5,904 nt of DNA, from the NCBI GenBank assembly GCA_034435675.1, contig DAOTWP010000147.1:1-5904 (forward strand). The letters are read 5' to 3'. Position 1 is the stretch's first letter. Every line of letters begins with the position of its first letter. The notes under the pieces are model-generated. The model saw only the letters and a program-made list of their open reading frames with translations, was not told the DNA's origin and searched no databases. The translations under genes were made by a program, and so were the position numbers. This document shows positions 1 through 5,194 of this stretch, in pieces. This stretch comes from DAOTWP01 sp034435675 (GTDB lineage: Bacteria; Chloroflexota; Anaerolineae; Aggregatilineales; Phototrophicaceae).

Positions 1-62
1 GGCAGCGCAGCGGGCAGCAGCACAAGCGCACTTACGCAGAACAGTATCAAACGGTAGAGCAT
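1..62 (-). CDS. Partial exported protein, N-terminal signal peptide only
   Basis: On the minus strand an ATG at 62-60 opens a frame that stays open to the window edge. It gives 20 residues: Met-Leu-Tyr-Arg, then a hydrophobic run (LILFCVSALVLL) and PAAL. This is a typical start of a Sec signal peptide, with a single Arg in the n-region and a Leu/Ala/Val core. A strong Shine-Dalgarno (GGAGG at 74-70) lies 7 nt before the ATG. The frame begins 17 bp after the stop of the L,D-transpeptidase gene on the same strand, so the two are almost certainly co-transcribed. The mature protein lies outside the window and its function cannot be read. It may be another envelope enzyme or a paralogue of its upstream neighbour, because the signal-peptide DNA of the two genes is similar (both contain CTTGTGCTGCTGC). 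The gene is too short to score on length; the case rests on the ribosome binding site, the spacing and the hydrophobic profile. Confidence 0.72.
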   Translation of the reverse strand, partial: MLYRLILFCVSALVLLPAAL

Positions 63-69
63 GACAGCA

Positions 70-74
70 CCTCC
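70..74 (-). promoter_or_regulatory. Ribosome binding site for the partial exported protein
   Basis: GGAGG on the minus strand (GGAGGTG with flanks) is placed 7 nt upstream of the ATG at 62-60 and just after the TAA at 82-80. It is the main evidence that a second gene begins here. Confidence 0.7.
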
Positions 75-79
75 GGCAG

Positions 80-1120
80 TTATTGGGTGTACGCCCCGCT
101 GCTGTAGACGTAAATGGCGATACCCTGCCCGGTTTCAAAATCCCAGGCATCGCGTGCCCATTCATAAAGCCAGTTGGCATCGCTGATGCTGGCATTCACG
201 CAACCATGACTGGCGCGGTAGCCAAAGCCCTCATGCCAGTAGGTGCCATGCAGCGCCACATCGCCCGCGAAGTACATCGTCCAGGGCACTTCCTGCAGGC
301 TGTAGAAGTCCGGCTGCTGGTATGCGCCGCTCATCGTCGTGCGTTCGTAGCGCAGGTACACATGGAACAGCCCTTCCGGCGTGTCCCAGCCGCTCAAGCC
401 GGACGAAATCAGCGTGGCGAACACCGGCGTTGCGCCTGCATAGGCAATCAGCACCTGCTCGTACAGGTCAATGCTGACCCACTGTTCGGTATCCACATCT
501 TCCGGACGTTCAATTGGTGTGATCTTCGCCACATCAAACTGGTGAATCCACTGCTGCGGACCGACCTGATACCAGCGGTAGCCGTCAATTTCGACATAGG
601 TATACAGCGTCACGCGGGTAAAGCGATATAAGAACGGATTGTTGGGCGATTCGTCCGCGCCGGGGCTGGCGCTGGCGCGCAGGTGGCGCAGCGTCCACGC
701 CATCGGGTAATCCAGCCCTTCCTCCGGCAGCAGCACGCCCGCAAAGCGCGAGACCAGCACATTATCGCTCAACTGGCTGCTTTGCACCCACTGCCCGGCG
801 TCAATGCGTGTCCAGTCGCCCTGCACTTCCTTGACAGTGACAAAGCTGAAGCCGCCAGTGGTCGTCACCAGATTGCCACCGGGCGCATCATAAATCTGCA
901 TGCCGGGCGTCACGCGGCGGTAGATGCGGTCATACAGCACGCTGTCGTCCACGGCAACCGGCGTGACATTCGGTTCGGGATAGGCGTCGAAGACTTCCTG
1001 CGGCACGCCGGAGAAGTCATCACAACCGGGTATCGCGCTGCATGCCTGCTGTGCCAGCACAGCGGGGGCGGCGGTCAGCAGCAGCACAAGCACAATCAGC
1101 AAAAGCAGTCGTCGTTGCAT
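80..1120 (-). CDS. Secreted L,D-transpeptidase (YkuD family) with SH3-like region
   Basis: A 346-aa exported enzyme of the YkuD family. These enzymes make or remodel 3-3 peptidoglycan cross-links, or attach proteins to peptidoglycan, through a catalytic cysteine outside the membrane. Residues 1-23 form a signal peptide (MQRR, Leu/Val core, likely cleavage after VLA). About residues 60-115 and 160-200 look like two bacterial SH3-like beta segments (IYRRVTPGMQIYDAPGG; RFTRVTLYTYVEIDGYRWYQV), which may bind the cell wall. The catalytic domain spans roughly 212-340. It contains H291-G292 and, 12 residues on, S304-H305-G306-C307-V308-N309, the family signature with Cys307 as nucleophile and His305 beside it. 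The HGCxN ending is the form reported for mycobacterial enzymes. The ATG at 1120 has AGAGGA 9 nt upstream and immediately precedes the signal peptide. The gene is divergent from the propeller gene and leads an operon with the exported protein at 1-62. The family call is secure; the exact substrate is not visible. Confidence 0.95.
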   Translation of the reverse strand: MQRRLLLLIVLVLLLTAAPAVLAQQACSAIPGCDDFSGVPQEVFDAYPEPNVTPVAVDDSVLYDRIYRRVTPGMQIYDAPGGNLVTTTGGFSFVTVKEVQGDWTRIDAGQWVQSSQLSDNVLVSRFAGVLLPEEGLDYPMAWTLRHLRASASPGADESPNNPFLYRFTRVTLYTYVEIDGYRWYQVGPQQWIHQFDVAKITPIERPEDVDTEQWVSIDLYEQVLIAYAGATPVFATLISSGLSGWDTPEGLFHVYLRYERTTMSGAYQQPDFYSLQEVPWTMYFAGDVALHGTYWHEGFGYRASHGCVNASISDANWLYEWARDAWDFETGQGIAIYVYSSGAYTQ

Positions 1121-1150
1121 GGGGATCGTTCCTCTGGCTCAAAGCGAGTC

Positions 1151-1179
1151 TTAACAATTATCGTTTACTATGCTGTATT
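1151..1179 (+). promoter_or_regulatory. Candidate sigma70-type promoter for the beta-propeller gene
   Basis: TTAACA (1151-1156, five of six consensus bases) is followed after 17 nt by TGTATT (1174-1179, four of six). Transcription would start near 1186, giving a leader of about 127 nt. The promoter interlocks with the minus-strand promoter at 1167-1195, each -10 box lying in the other's spacer. Confidence 0.45.
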
Positions 1180-1195
1180 GGGCGGCAAGATTCAA
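1167..1195 (-). promoter_or_regulatory. Candidate sigma70-type promoter for the L,D-transpeptidase operon
   Basis: On the minus strand TTGAAT (1195-1190) and CATAGT (1172-1167) are separated by exactly 17 nt. Each box matches four of six consensus bases (TTGACA, TATAAT). Transcription would begin near 1160 and leave a leader of about 40 nt. The match is by eye only. The position and the local AT-richness in a GC-rich background support it. Confidence 0.45.
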
Positions 1196-1198
1196 GAG

Positions 1199-1268
1199 CG
1201 CCTGCCCTACGCTCAGGCGACGCATGGGCACTGCCCTACCTGATGCCGCGCCGCCGGGCAAACGGCGC
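1199..1268 (+). promoter_or_regulatory. Leader with two short GC hairpins and a direct repeat
   Basis: If transcription starts near 1186, the leader of the propeller gene contains two perfect 6-bp inverted repeats, each with a 9-nt loop: CGCCTG/CAGGCG at 1199-1204 and 1214-1219, and GCGCCG/CGGCGC at 1248-1253 and 1263-1268. The 9-mer CTGCCCTAC occurs at 1202-1210 and again at 1231-1239. This may be an RNA structure or a protein-binding site in DNA. Short GC stems also arise by chance in such sequence, so confidence is low. No known riboswitch was recognised. Confidence 0.25.
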
Positions 1269-1312
1269 TGTATGTCAAGCGTGTTCGCGTCAGGTTGAAA
1301 GGAACTGGTGTT

Positions 1313-3292
1313 ATGAAACACAGGATCGTTCTGCTTGTGCTGTTCCTGCTTATATTCGCCCCGGCATACGCTCAGACAAGCGCTGTGCCGATCAGCCCGG
1401 AGAACGCCGCCAGTCTGTCGCCGCTGCTGACCATTGGCAGGGGCGCGCTGCTTGATCTGCTCGTGGTAGATGACGGTGCGCGGGTGATCGCGCTCAGCAC
1501 AGGCGGGATAACGCTGTATGATGCCGACCTTAACGAACAGGGTTTCATCGCGTTTGCAGCAAACTACATGGGCAGCCTGCGTTACGCCACATTTGTAGGC
1601 AGCGGCAGGCTGACCGGCTACACCGACGGGGTGGTTACTGCGGTTTTGCCCTCCCGGCAGCCCGGCGCGCAGGACGCCGCCAGCAGCAGCATTGAGGTGG
1701 ATCTGGCGAGCGGCGCACAGCGCGTTGTAGCGATACCGGATATGGGGGCAGGTGGCACGGTCAGCGCGGATGGGCGCTGGGTGGTCGGCGCCAGTGCTCC
1801 AATCGGCAATGCGGTATTCCTGCAAGTGACCGACACGACCAGCAGCACAACCCGCGATCTGATCCCCGCCCAGGGCGGGCGGCTGCTGGCGCTGCGCCTT
1901 GTGCCGGGCGATACCCTGGTCACGGTGGCGGCGCTGGTAGACACAGGCACAACCAGCATTCAGGTGTGGAATCTGCTGACCGGCGACCTGCTGGCAGAAA
2001 CCCCGCTGGTTGATCGCGTGCCTCAGGCAGTCATCACCGATACGGCTGTGTTCATTGGCAGTCGTGAGGATGCAGCATTAGTGATTTACAGCCTGCCCGA
2101 CCTTACGGAAAGCAGCCGCATCCCCAATGCTGTGCTGGTTGGCGCAGATGCCGAAGCACTGGTTTATCTGCAAGAGGGGGACGAAAGCACATATTACGTC
2201 TTTGACCTGCTGACGAACACGGTACGCAACCGTTTCACCGCGACAAGCTGTTATGGGGTTGGCTTGACCGCCGCGTTCGGTGCGGAACGCCTGTACCTGT
2301 ATTATCGCACCAGCGAAAGTTTCATCGCCGCCTATGATCTGAACAGCGGTGAACGGCGGGCGCTGGCGGGCGCTTTTGGCACTTACATTGGCGATCTCAC
2401 CCTGTACGGCGACGATCTGCTGGCGGTGGCAGGCGGCGCATCGCGCCCGGAGGCGTGCTCTGCGGAACACCCCGGCAACGGCGTCACGTTCTATGCGCTT
2501 GCCAGCGGGCAGCCGGTGCGCTTTTTGCCCAGCACGGCGGGCGTTGCCACCCATGTTGCGGTACATCCGGAGAGCAATCTTGTGGCGCTGGCACGGATAC
2601 GCGGCGTGGATGTCTACAAGGATGATGTGCTGTTCGCCGCGCTCAATAACGATGCCTTCGACTTCTTCGCCGCTGGGCTGAGTCTTAGTTCTGACGGCGA
2701 CATGCTGGCGCTGGCGACAGCGGGACAGGCATATCTCTGGGCGACTGACGCGCTGCATGGCGAACCGCGCCTGGTAATCAACGGAGTCGTCCGGCTGTTC
2801 CGTGTCAGCAGCGTGCAGTTCTGGGGGCAAACGCTGGTCTATGTCGCCGAGCCGGGCACGGACGTGGTGCTGGCAGACGCCGCCACCGGGGAAACTATCG
2901 CCAGCCTGCCGCATGAACGCAGCATATATGCCTTTGCGCTGGCGGGCGACACGCTGGCAGTCATGGCGGGCAATCCGATTGCCGGCGAAGAGGTCAGTAT
3001 ACATCTCTACCGCCTGAGCGCCGACGGCGCGAAACAGACCAGCAGTTTTGCTTTGCCGGTGATGAATGCGTTCGTTTCGCTTGCCCTCAGCCCGGACGCC
3101 AGCCTGATTGTGCTGTCGGTTCCCGGCGGCGGTGATGCGGCTGCGCCACCCGCCGTGATCCTTGACGCGCAAAGCGGCGCACTGCTGAGCGAACTGCCGC
3201 GCGCGGTGCAACCGCTGGTCTTCAGCCCCGACGGCAGCCTGCTGATCGGCGCGGATGGGGTGGTGGCAACGGTATTCGGTGCCGTCCGATAA
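1313..3292 (+). CDS. Secreted twin beta-propeller (WD40-like) protein
   Basis: A 659-aa exported protein of unknown role. Residues 1-20 are a signal peptide (MKHR, hydrophobic core, cleavage after A-Y-A before Gln21). The mature part begins with an ISPENAASLSPL segment and then repeats, about every 40-45 residues, a pattern of a buried strand, a D/G turn, a small hydrophobic strand and an aromatic 'LYD/VWN/LWA' strand. Clear examples are SADGRWVVGAS, SSDGDMLALATAGQAYLWA, SPDASLIVLSV and SPDGSLLIGADG. I count about fourteen such units, which suggests two seven-bladed propellers in one chain. The only two cysteines, Cys313 and Cys382, fall near the middle and could form a disulfide. The start is the ATG at 1313, with AAAGGA 9 nt upstream; a TTG at 1295 in frame would add six residues before the basic n-region and is less likely. 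Propellers of this kind usually bind proteins or carbohydrates; no catalytic residues are recognisable. The blades are degenerate, so PQQ-like or cytochrome D1-like propellers are alternatives. Confidence 0.9.
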   Translation: MKHRIVLLVLFLLIFAPAYAQTSAVPISPENAASLSPLLTIGRGALLDLLVVDDGARVIALSTGGITLYDADLNEQGFIAFAANYMGSLRYATFVGSGRLTGYTDGVVTAVLPSRQPGAQDAASSSIEVDLASGAQRVVAIPDMGAGGTVSADGRWVVGASAPIGNAVFLQVTDTTSSTTRDLIPAQGGRLLALRLVPGDTLVTVAALVDTGTTSIQVWNLLTGDLLAETPLVDRVPQAVITDTAVFIGSREDAALVIYSLPDLTESSRIPNAVLVGADAEALVYLQEGDESTYYVFDLLTNTVRNRFTATSCYGVGLTAAFGAERLYLYYRTSESFIAAYDLNSGERRALAGAFGTYIGDLTLYGDDLLAVAGGASRPEACSAEHPGNGVTFYALASGQPVRFLPSTAGVATHVAVHPESNLVALARIRGVDVYKDDVLFAALNNDAFDFFAAGLSLSSDGDMLALATAGQAYLWATDALHGEPRLVINGVVRLFRVSSVQFWGQTLVYVAEPGTDVVLADAATGETIASLPHERSIYAFALAGDTLAVMAGNPIAGEEVSIHLYRLSADGAKQTSSFALPVMNAFVSLALSPDASLIVLSVPGGGDAAAPPAVILDAQSGALLSELPRAVQPLVFSPDGSLLIGADGVVATVFGAVR

Positions 3293-3298
3293 CCGGTT

Positions 3299-3338
3299 GG
3301 CAGGCACGGTGGGCTGCAAGCGGCGTGCCGTGCCTGCC
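3299..3338. terminator. Long perfect inverted repeat after the propeller gene
   Basis: GGCAGGCACGG (3299-3309) is perfectly complementary to CCGTGCCTGCC (3328-3338), an 11-bp GC-rich stem with an 18-nt loop. It begins seven bases after the stop codon, and allowing one bulged C adds two more pairs (TT at 3297-3298 with AA at 3340-3341). There is no T-tract after it, so it is not a classic intrinsic terminator. It could stop transcription less cleanly, protect the 3' end of the mRNA, or be a small dispersed palindrome. It separates the propeller gene from the promoter candidate of the lipoprotein gene, which favours a terminator-like role. Confidence 0.45.
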
Positions 3339-3356
3339 CAAGCGCAAAACCGCCTC

Positions 3357-3385
3357 TTGACGCCTGCCCGCTGCGCGCCGATGAT
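3357..3385 (+). promoter_or_regulatory. Candidate promoter for the lipoprotein gene
   Basis: TTGACG (3357-3362, five of six) is followed by a 17-nt spacer and GATGAT (3380-3385, four of six). Transcription would begin near 3392, about 60 nt before the ATG at 3453. The site lies just after the 3299-3338 hairpin, so the lipoprotein gene could be transcribed independently of the propeller gene. Confidence 0.42.
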
Positions 3386-3452
3386 GCAGGGCAATGCTGT
3401 TTGTTCTATTGCGCACAAATCGCTGCAACTCACAAAACCGGAGTCATCGGCT

Positions 3453-3989
3453 ATGAAGACAATCAGGCATTTTCGGGCGTTGCTGCTGGCGGGGGTGCTG
3501 CTGCTGCTGGCAGGCTGCGGCATGAGCGCCGAAGAACGGGCGAATCTGCGCGCCACTAACGCCGCCAGTGGGGTGGGCGGCAGCGGCGAACGTTTTAACG
3601 TGGTCATCAGCGGCACGGTCGAACTGACGCTGGTGCCAGGCTTTGCTTTCATCCAGCAGTTGCAGGAGCTGGATGCCTACCAACTGCTGCTGTCGGACGG
3701 CGCGACAGAATACCGGATCAATTTCACCATCCCGCTCGATCTGGCAGCGGGCGCAAGCTACCCCGTCTATGGCGATGCCGAAGCCGATGTGTCCGGCGCG
3801 GTGGGCGTGGGCGTTGCCGGTCCGCGCCGCGAATTCGCCAATTTCAACGTGCGCGCAGAAGGACGCTTCACGCTGGAAAGCGCGGGGGATCGTTTCGCGG
3901 GCAGCTTTGATGTGACGCTGTTCAACGTGCAGGGTGAGCAGGTGCGCGTGGTGGGCAGCTTTGCCGACGTGCCGCTGGTCAACCGCTGA
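3453..3989 (+). CDS. Predicted lipoprotein of unknown function
   Basis: A 178-aa protein I do not recognise. It begins with a lipoprotein signal: basic MKTIRHFR, a Leu-rich core, and the lipobox L-A-G-C with Cys22 as the acylated residue. The mature protein is therefore tethered to the outer face of the cytoplasmic membrane, or to an outer membrane if the host has one. After a short polar linker (residues 23-45, Ala/Gly/Ser/Asn-rich) the chain is nearly all beta: alternating hydrophobic strands such as FNVVISGTVELTLV, EYRINFTIPL, FNVRAEGRFTLES and FAGSFDVTLF, ending in QVRVVGSFADVPL. The repeated G-T/R-F strand followed by a G-S-F strand resembles small beta-sandwich or barrel lipoproteins, but no named family is claimed. 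The ATG at 3453 is preceded by GGAG 9 nt upstream and starts exactly at the signal peptide; the open frame extends upstream, but that part has no signal character and overlaps the previous gene. No cysteine other than Cys22 is present. Confidence 0.88.
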   Translation: MKTIRHFRALLLAGVLLLLAGCGMSAEERANLRATNAASGVGGSGERFNVVISGTVELTLVPGFAFIQQLQELDAYQLLLSDGATEYRINFTIPLDLAAGASYPVYGDAEADVSGAVGVGVAGPRREFANFNVRAEGRFTLESAGDRFAGSFDVTLFNVQGEQVRVVGSFADVPLVNR

Positions 3990-4040
3990 GCTGGGGTGCA
4001 TGCGGATTTCGGGGCAAATGCCCACAGTGCCAGCAAAGCG

Positions 4041-4142
4041 AACCGCAAAGACGCAAAGAACGCAAAGGCAATGAACCACAAAGACACAGAGGGCACGGAG
4101 AAGTTCGCATCTATCCCGCTGCGTGCTCTGTGACTCTGTGGT
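4041..4142. repeat. CGCAAAG / CACAGAG tandem fold-back intergenic repeat
   Basis: Unit A (4041-4073) contains three CGCAAAG words (AACCGCAAAGACGCAAAG, then AACGCAAAGG). Unit B (4074-4103) is a diverged copy: AACCACAAAGACACAGAGG, then GCACGGAG. Unit B's first 22 bases (4075-4096) pair imperfectly with 4123-4142 (GTGCTCTGTGACTCTGTGGT), with two mismatches and a two-base bulge, around a 26-nt loop. From general knowledge, very similar 'ACCACAGAGACACAGAG' and 'CGCAAAGACGCAAAG' sequences are dispersed in intergenic DNA of many unrelated bacteria, often with a complementary arm. This is probably one such element. Its mobility and function are not evident from the window. In the lipoprotein transcript the fold-back could also act as a 3'-end hairpin. 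Confidence 0.75.
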
Positions 4143-4199
4143 ATTGAATGCAGTGCGATGCTGCCCCCATTTCCGCGTACGTCCCTGAGCTTGGGCTGG

Positions 4200-4228
4200 C
4201 TGAAAAATCTGTAGATTTCTGCTATACT
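4200..4228 (+). promoter_or_regulatory. Extended -10 promoter for the membrane-protein operon
   Basis: TATACT (4223-4228, five of six) is preceded directly by TGC, the extended -10 element. CTGAAA (4200-4205, four of six) sits exactly 17 nt upstream as a -35 box. Transcription should start near 4235, giving a leader of about 80 nt before the ATG at 4316. It is the best promoter match in the window. Confidence 0.6.
4205..4218. promoter_or_regulatory. Palindrome inside the promoter spacer, candidate operator
   Basis: AAATCT-GT-AGATTT is a perfect 6+6 inverted repeat with a 2-bp centre. It lies between the -35 and -10 boxes of the promoter at 4200-4228. A dimeric repressor bound here would block RNA polymerase. 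The half-site does not match a regulator I can name. Confidence 0.35.
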
Positions 4229-4315
4229 CGGCTAAGGTTTTTGCAGCTTTTGCGTCTTGCTGTGGAAAGTCTATTTTCCTCTTGTTTATAGATTGCTTGA
4301 GGACTGTTTTCGATC

Positions 4316-5194
4316 ATGGCTGAAATTACCTTTCCATTTCTGGTGTCGCTGGTGGCTGCTGTCACCACGGGCATTTTTGCAGCGATAGTGCTGTGGCGCT
4401 GGTGGCACAGCGGGCGCGGCGCACAGAACAAACGCCGCCCGTACCTGTTCGCATGGGGTGTGGGCTTGACGATGTACTTCCTTGGCACGCTCAGCCAGGT
4501 GATTCTTTACTGGACGTGGAGTCCATTCTTCTTCGGGTTGTGGTACTGGACGGGCGCGCTGATGGTCGCGCCCTGGCTGGGACAGGGCACGATCTACCTG
4601 CTGGTGCGGCGGGGCAATATCGCGCGCAATTTCCAGATGGCGCTGCTGCTGGTCGGGGTGATGACCCTGCCCTGGACGCTGTTCCTGACACCGTTTAATG
4701 CTGCTGCGTGGCAGCCCGGCGCAGATATGACCGTCATCTACCGCGATGCCACCGCCGAAGATGGCAGCGTGATACCGGGCATCATGCCGGGCGAGTCGCG
4801 CGGGACGGTGCGCTTCTTCAGCCCGATTATGAATGTCTGGGGCACGATTGCGCTGGTTGGCGGGGCGATCTGGTCGGCGCGCCTGTTCCGCAAGAAGCAG
4901 ATTATGCGCAACCGGATGATTGGCAACCTGTTCATCGCGGCGGGTGGGCTGCTGCCAGCGTTTGGCGGCGTGCTGATTCGCCTGGGCGACCCCAGCTTTA
5001 AGTATTTTGGCGAGATGGCAGGCGCGGTTCTGATTTTTGCGGGGTTCCTGCTGGCGACAAACATGCCGGATGAGGTGCGCGAGCAGCGCACGGCGCGGCA
5101 GCAGCGCAGCGCCCGCAGCACGCGGCAGCGCAGCCCCGCGCCGGAAAACGCCGCTGACCCGGCGGTTAGCCCGGCGGGCGAGGTGCAGCCATGA
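4316..5194 (+). CDS. Seven-transmembrane protein with Arg-rich cytoplasmic tail
   Basis: A 292-aa integral membrane protein. Seven hydrophobic segments are visible at about residues 6-27, 43-65, 72-96, 107-126, 171-189, 203-222 and 230-248. Basic clusters follow TM1 (RGAQNKRR), TM3 (RRGNIAR), TM5 (RLFRKKQIMRNR) and TM7, so the N-terminus should be outside and the C-terminus inside. A 44-residue external loop (127-170) joins TM4 and TM5 and contains two Pro-Gly turns (IPGIMPGES). The tail (251-292) is rich in Arg, Gln, Ser and Ala, then Pro/Ala, and is probably disordered. TM3 carries a run of small and aromatic residues (LWYWTGALMVAPWLGQGTIYLL) of a kind I associate with uncharacterised 7-TM proteins in Chloroflexota and Actinobacteria; I know no function. 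No kinase, cyclase or transporter signature is seen. The ATG at 4316 has GAGGA 12 nt upstream, somewhat far. It leads an operon, overlapping the next gene by 4 bp. Confidence 0.9.
   Translation: MAEITFPFLVSLVAAVTTGIFAAIVLWRWWHSGRGAQNKRRPYLFAWGVGLTMYFLGTLSQVILYWTWSPFFFGLWYWTGALMVAPWLGQGTIYLLVRRGNIARNFQMALLLVGVMTLPWTLFLTPFNAAAWQPGADMTVIYRDATAEDGSVIPGIMPGESRGTVRFFSPIMNVWGTIALVGGAIWSARLFRKKQIMRNRMIGNLFIAAGGLLPAFGGVLIRLGDPSFKYFGEMAGAVLIFAGFLLATNMPDEVREQRTARQQRSARSTRQRSPAPENAADPAVSPAGEVQP
5180..5194 (+). promoter_or_regulatory. Ribosome binding site and ATGA stop-start overlap
   Basis: The stop TGA (5192-5194) of the 7-TM gene shares bases with the start ATG (5191-5193) of the next gene. GAGGTG at 5180-5185 lies 5 nt before that ATG. 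The arrangement indicates translational coupling and fixes the downstream start. Confidence 0.75.

Larger units (their letters stand above)
3990..4315. other. Intergenic region: repeat element, promoter and AT-rich leader
   Basis: This 326-bp stretch has no credible gene. From left to right it holds about 50 bp of unremarkable sequence, including the small GGGC/GCCC stem at 4012-4023; the tandem and fold-back repeat at 4041-4142; about 55 bp with no recognised signal; an extended -10 promoter with a palindrome; and a leader from about 4235 to 4315 that is clearly more AT-rich than the flanking genes. Open frames on either strand here read through the repeat's short periodic motif and give low-complexity peptides (LCVLCVFAV on the minus strand), which is not real coding. 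Confidence 0.7.

Noticed and set aside
1157..1188. Alternative minus-strand promoter TTGCCG with GATAAT
   Set aside because: The spacer would be 20 nt, outside the usual range; the TTGAAT-N17-CATAGT pair fits better.
1295..1312. TTG start six codons upstream of the propeller ATG
   Set aside because: The ATG at 1313 has AAAGGA at good spacing and starts exactly at the basic n-region of the signal peptide; a start at 1295 would place the Shine-Dalgarno inside the gene.
3255..3452. Upstream extension of the lipoprotein frame
   Set aside because: It overlaps the propeller gene, crosses the 11-bp hairpin and promoter candidate, and would bury the lipoprotein signal in the middle of the protein.
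2078..3652. 524-aa open frame on the minus strand
   Set aside because: It is antisense to the propeller and lipoprotein genes, is rich in Arg/Gln/His/Ala as expected for GC-rich shadow frames, and has no domain or credible ribosome binding site.
4012..4023. GGGC-AAAT-GCCC stem after the lipoprotein gene as a terminator
   Set aside because: Only four base pairs, with no T-tract; too weak to call.
3444..4096. Minus-strand frames through the intergenic repeat
   Set aside because: They translate the periodic repeat words into LCVLCVFAV-like peptides and then run antisense through the lipoprotein gene; no coding evidence.
4041..4142. CRISPR array
   Set aside because: There are only two imperfect units directly abutting, no unique spacers, and no cas genes nearby.
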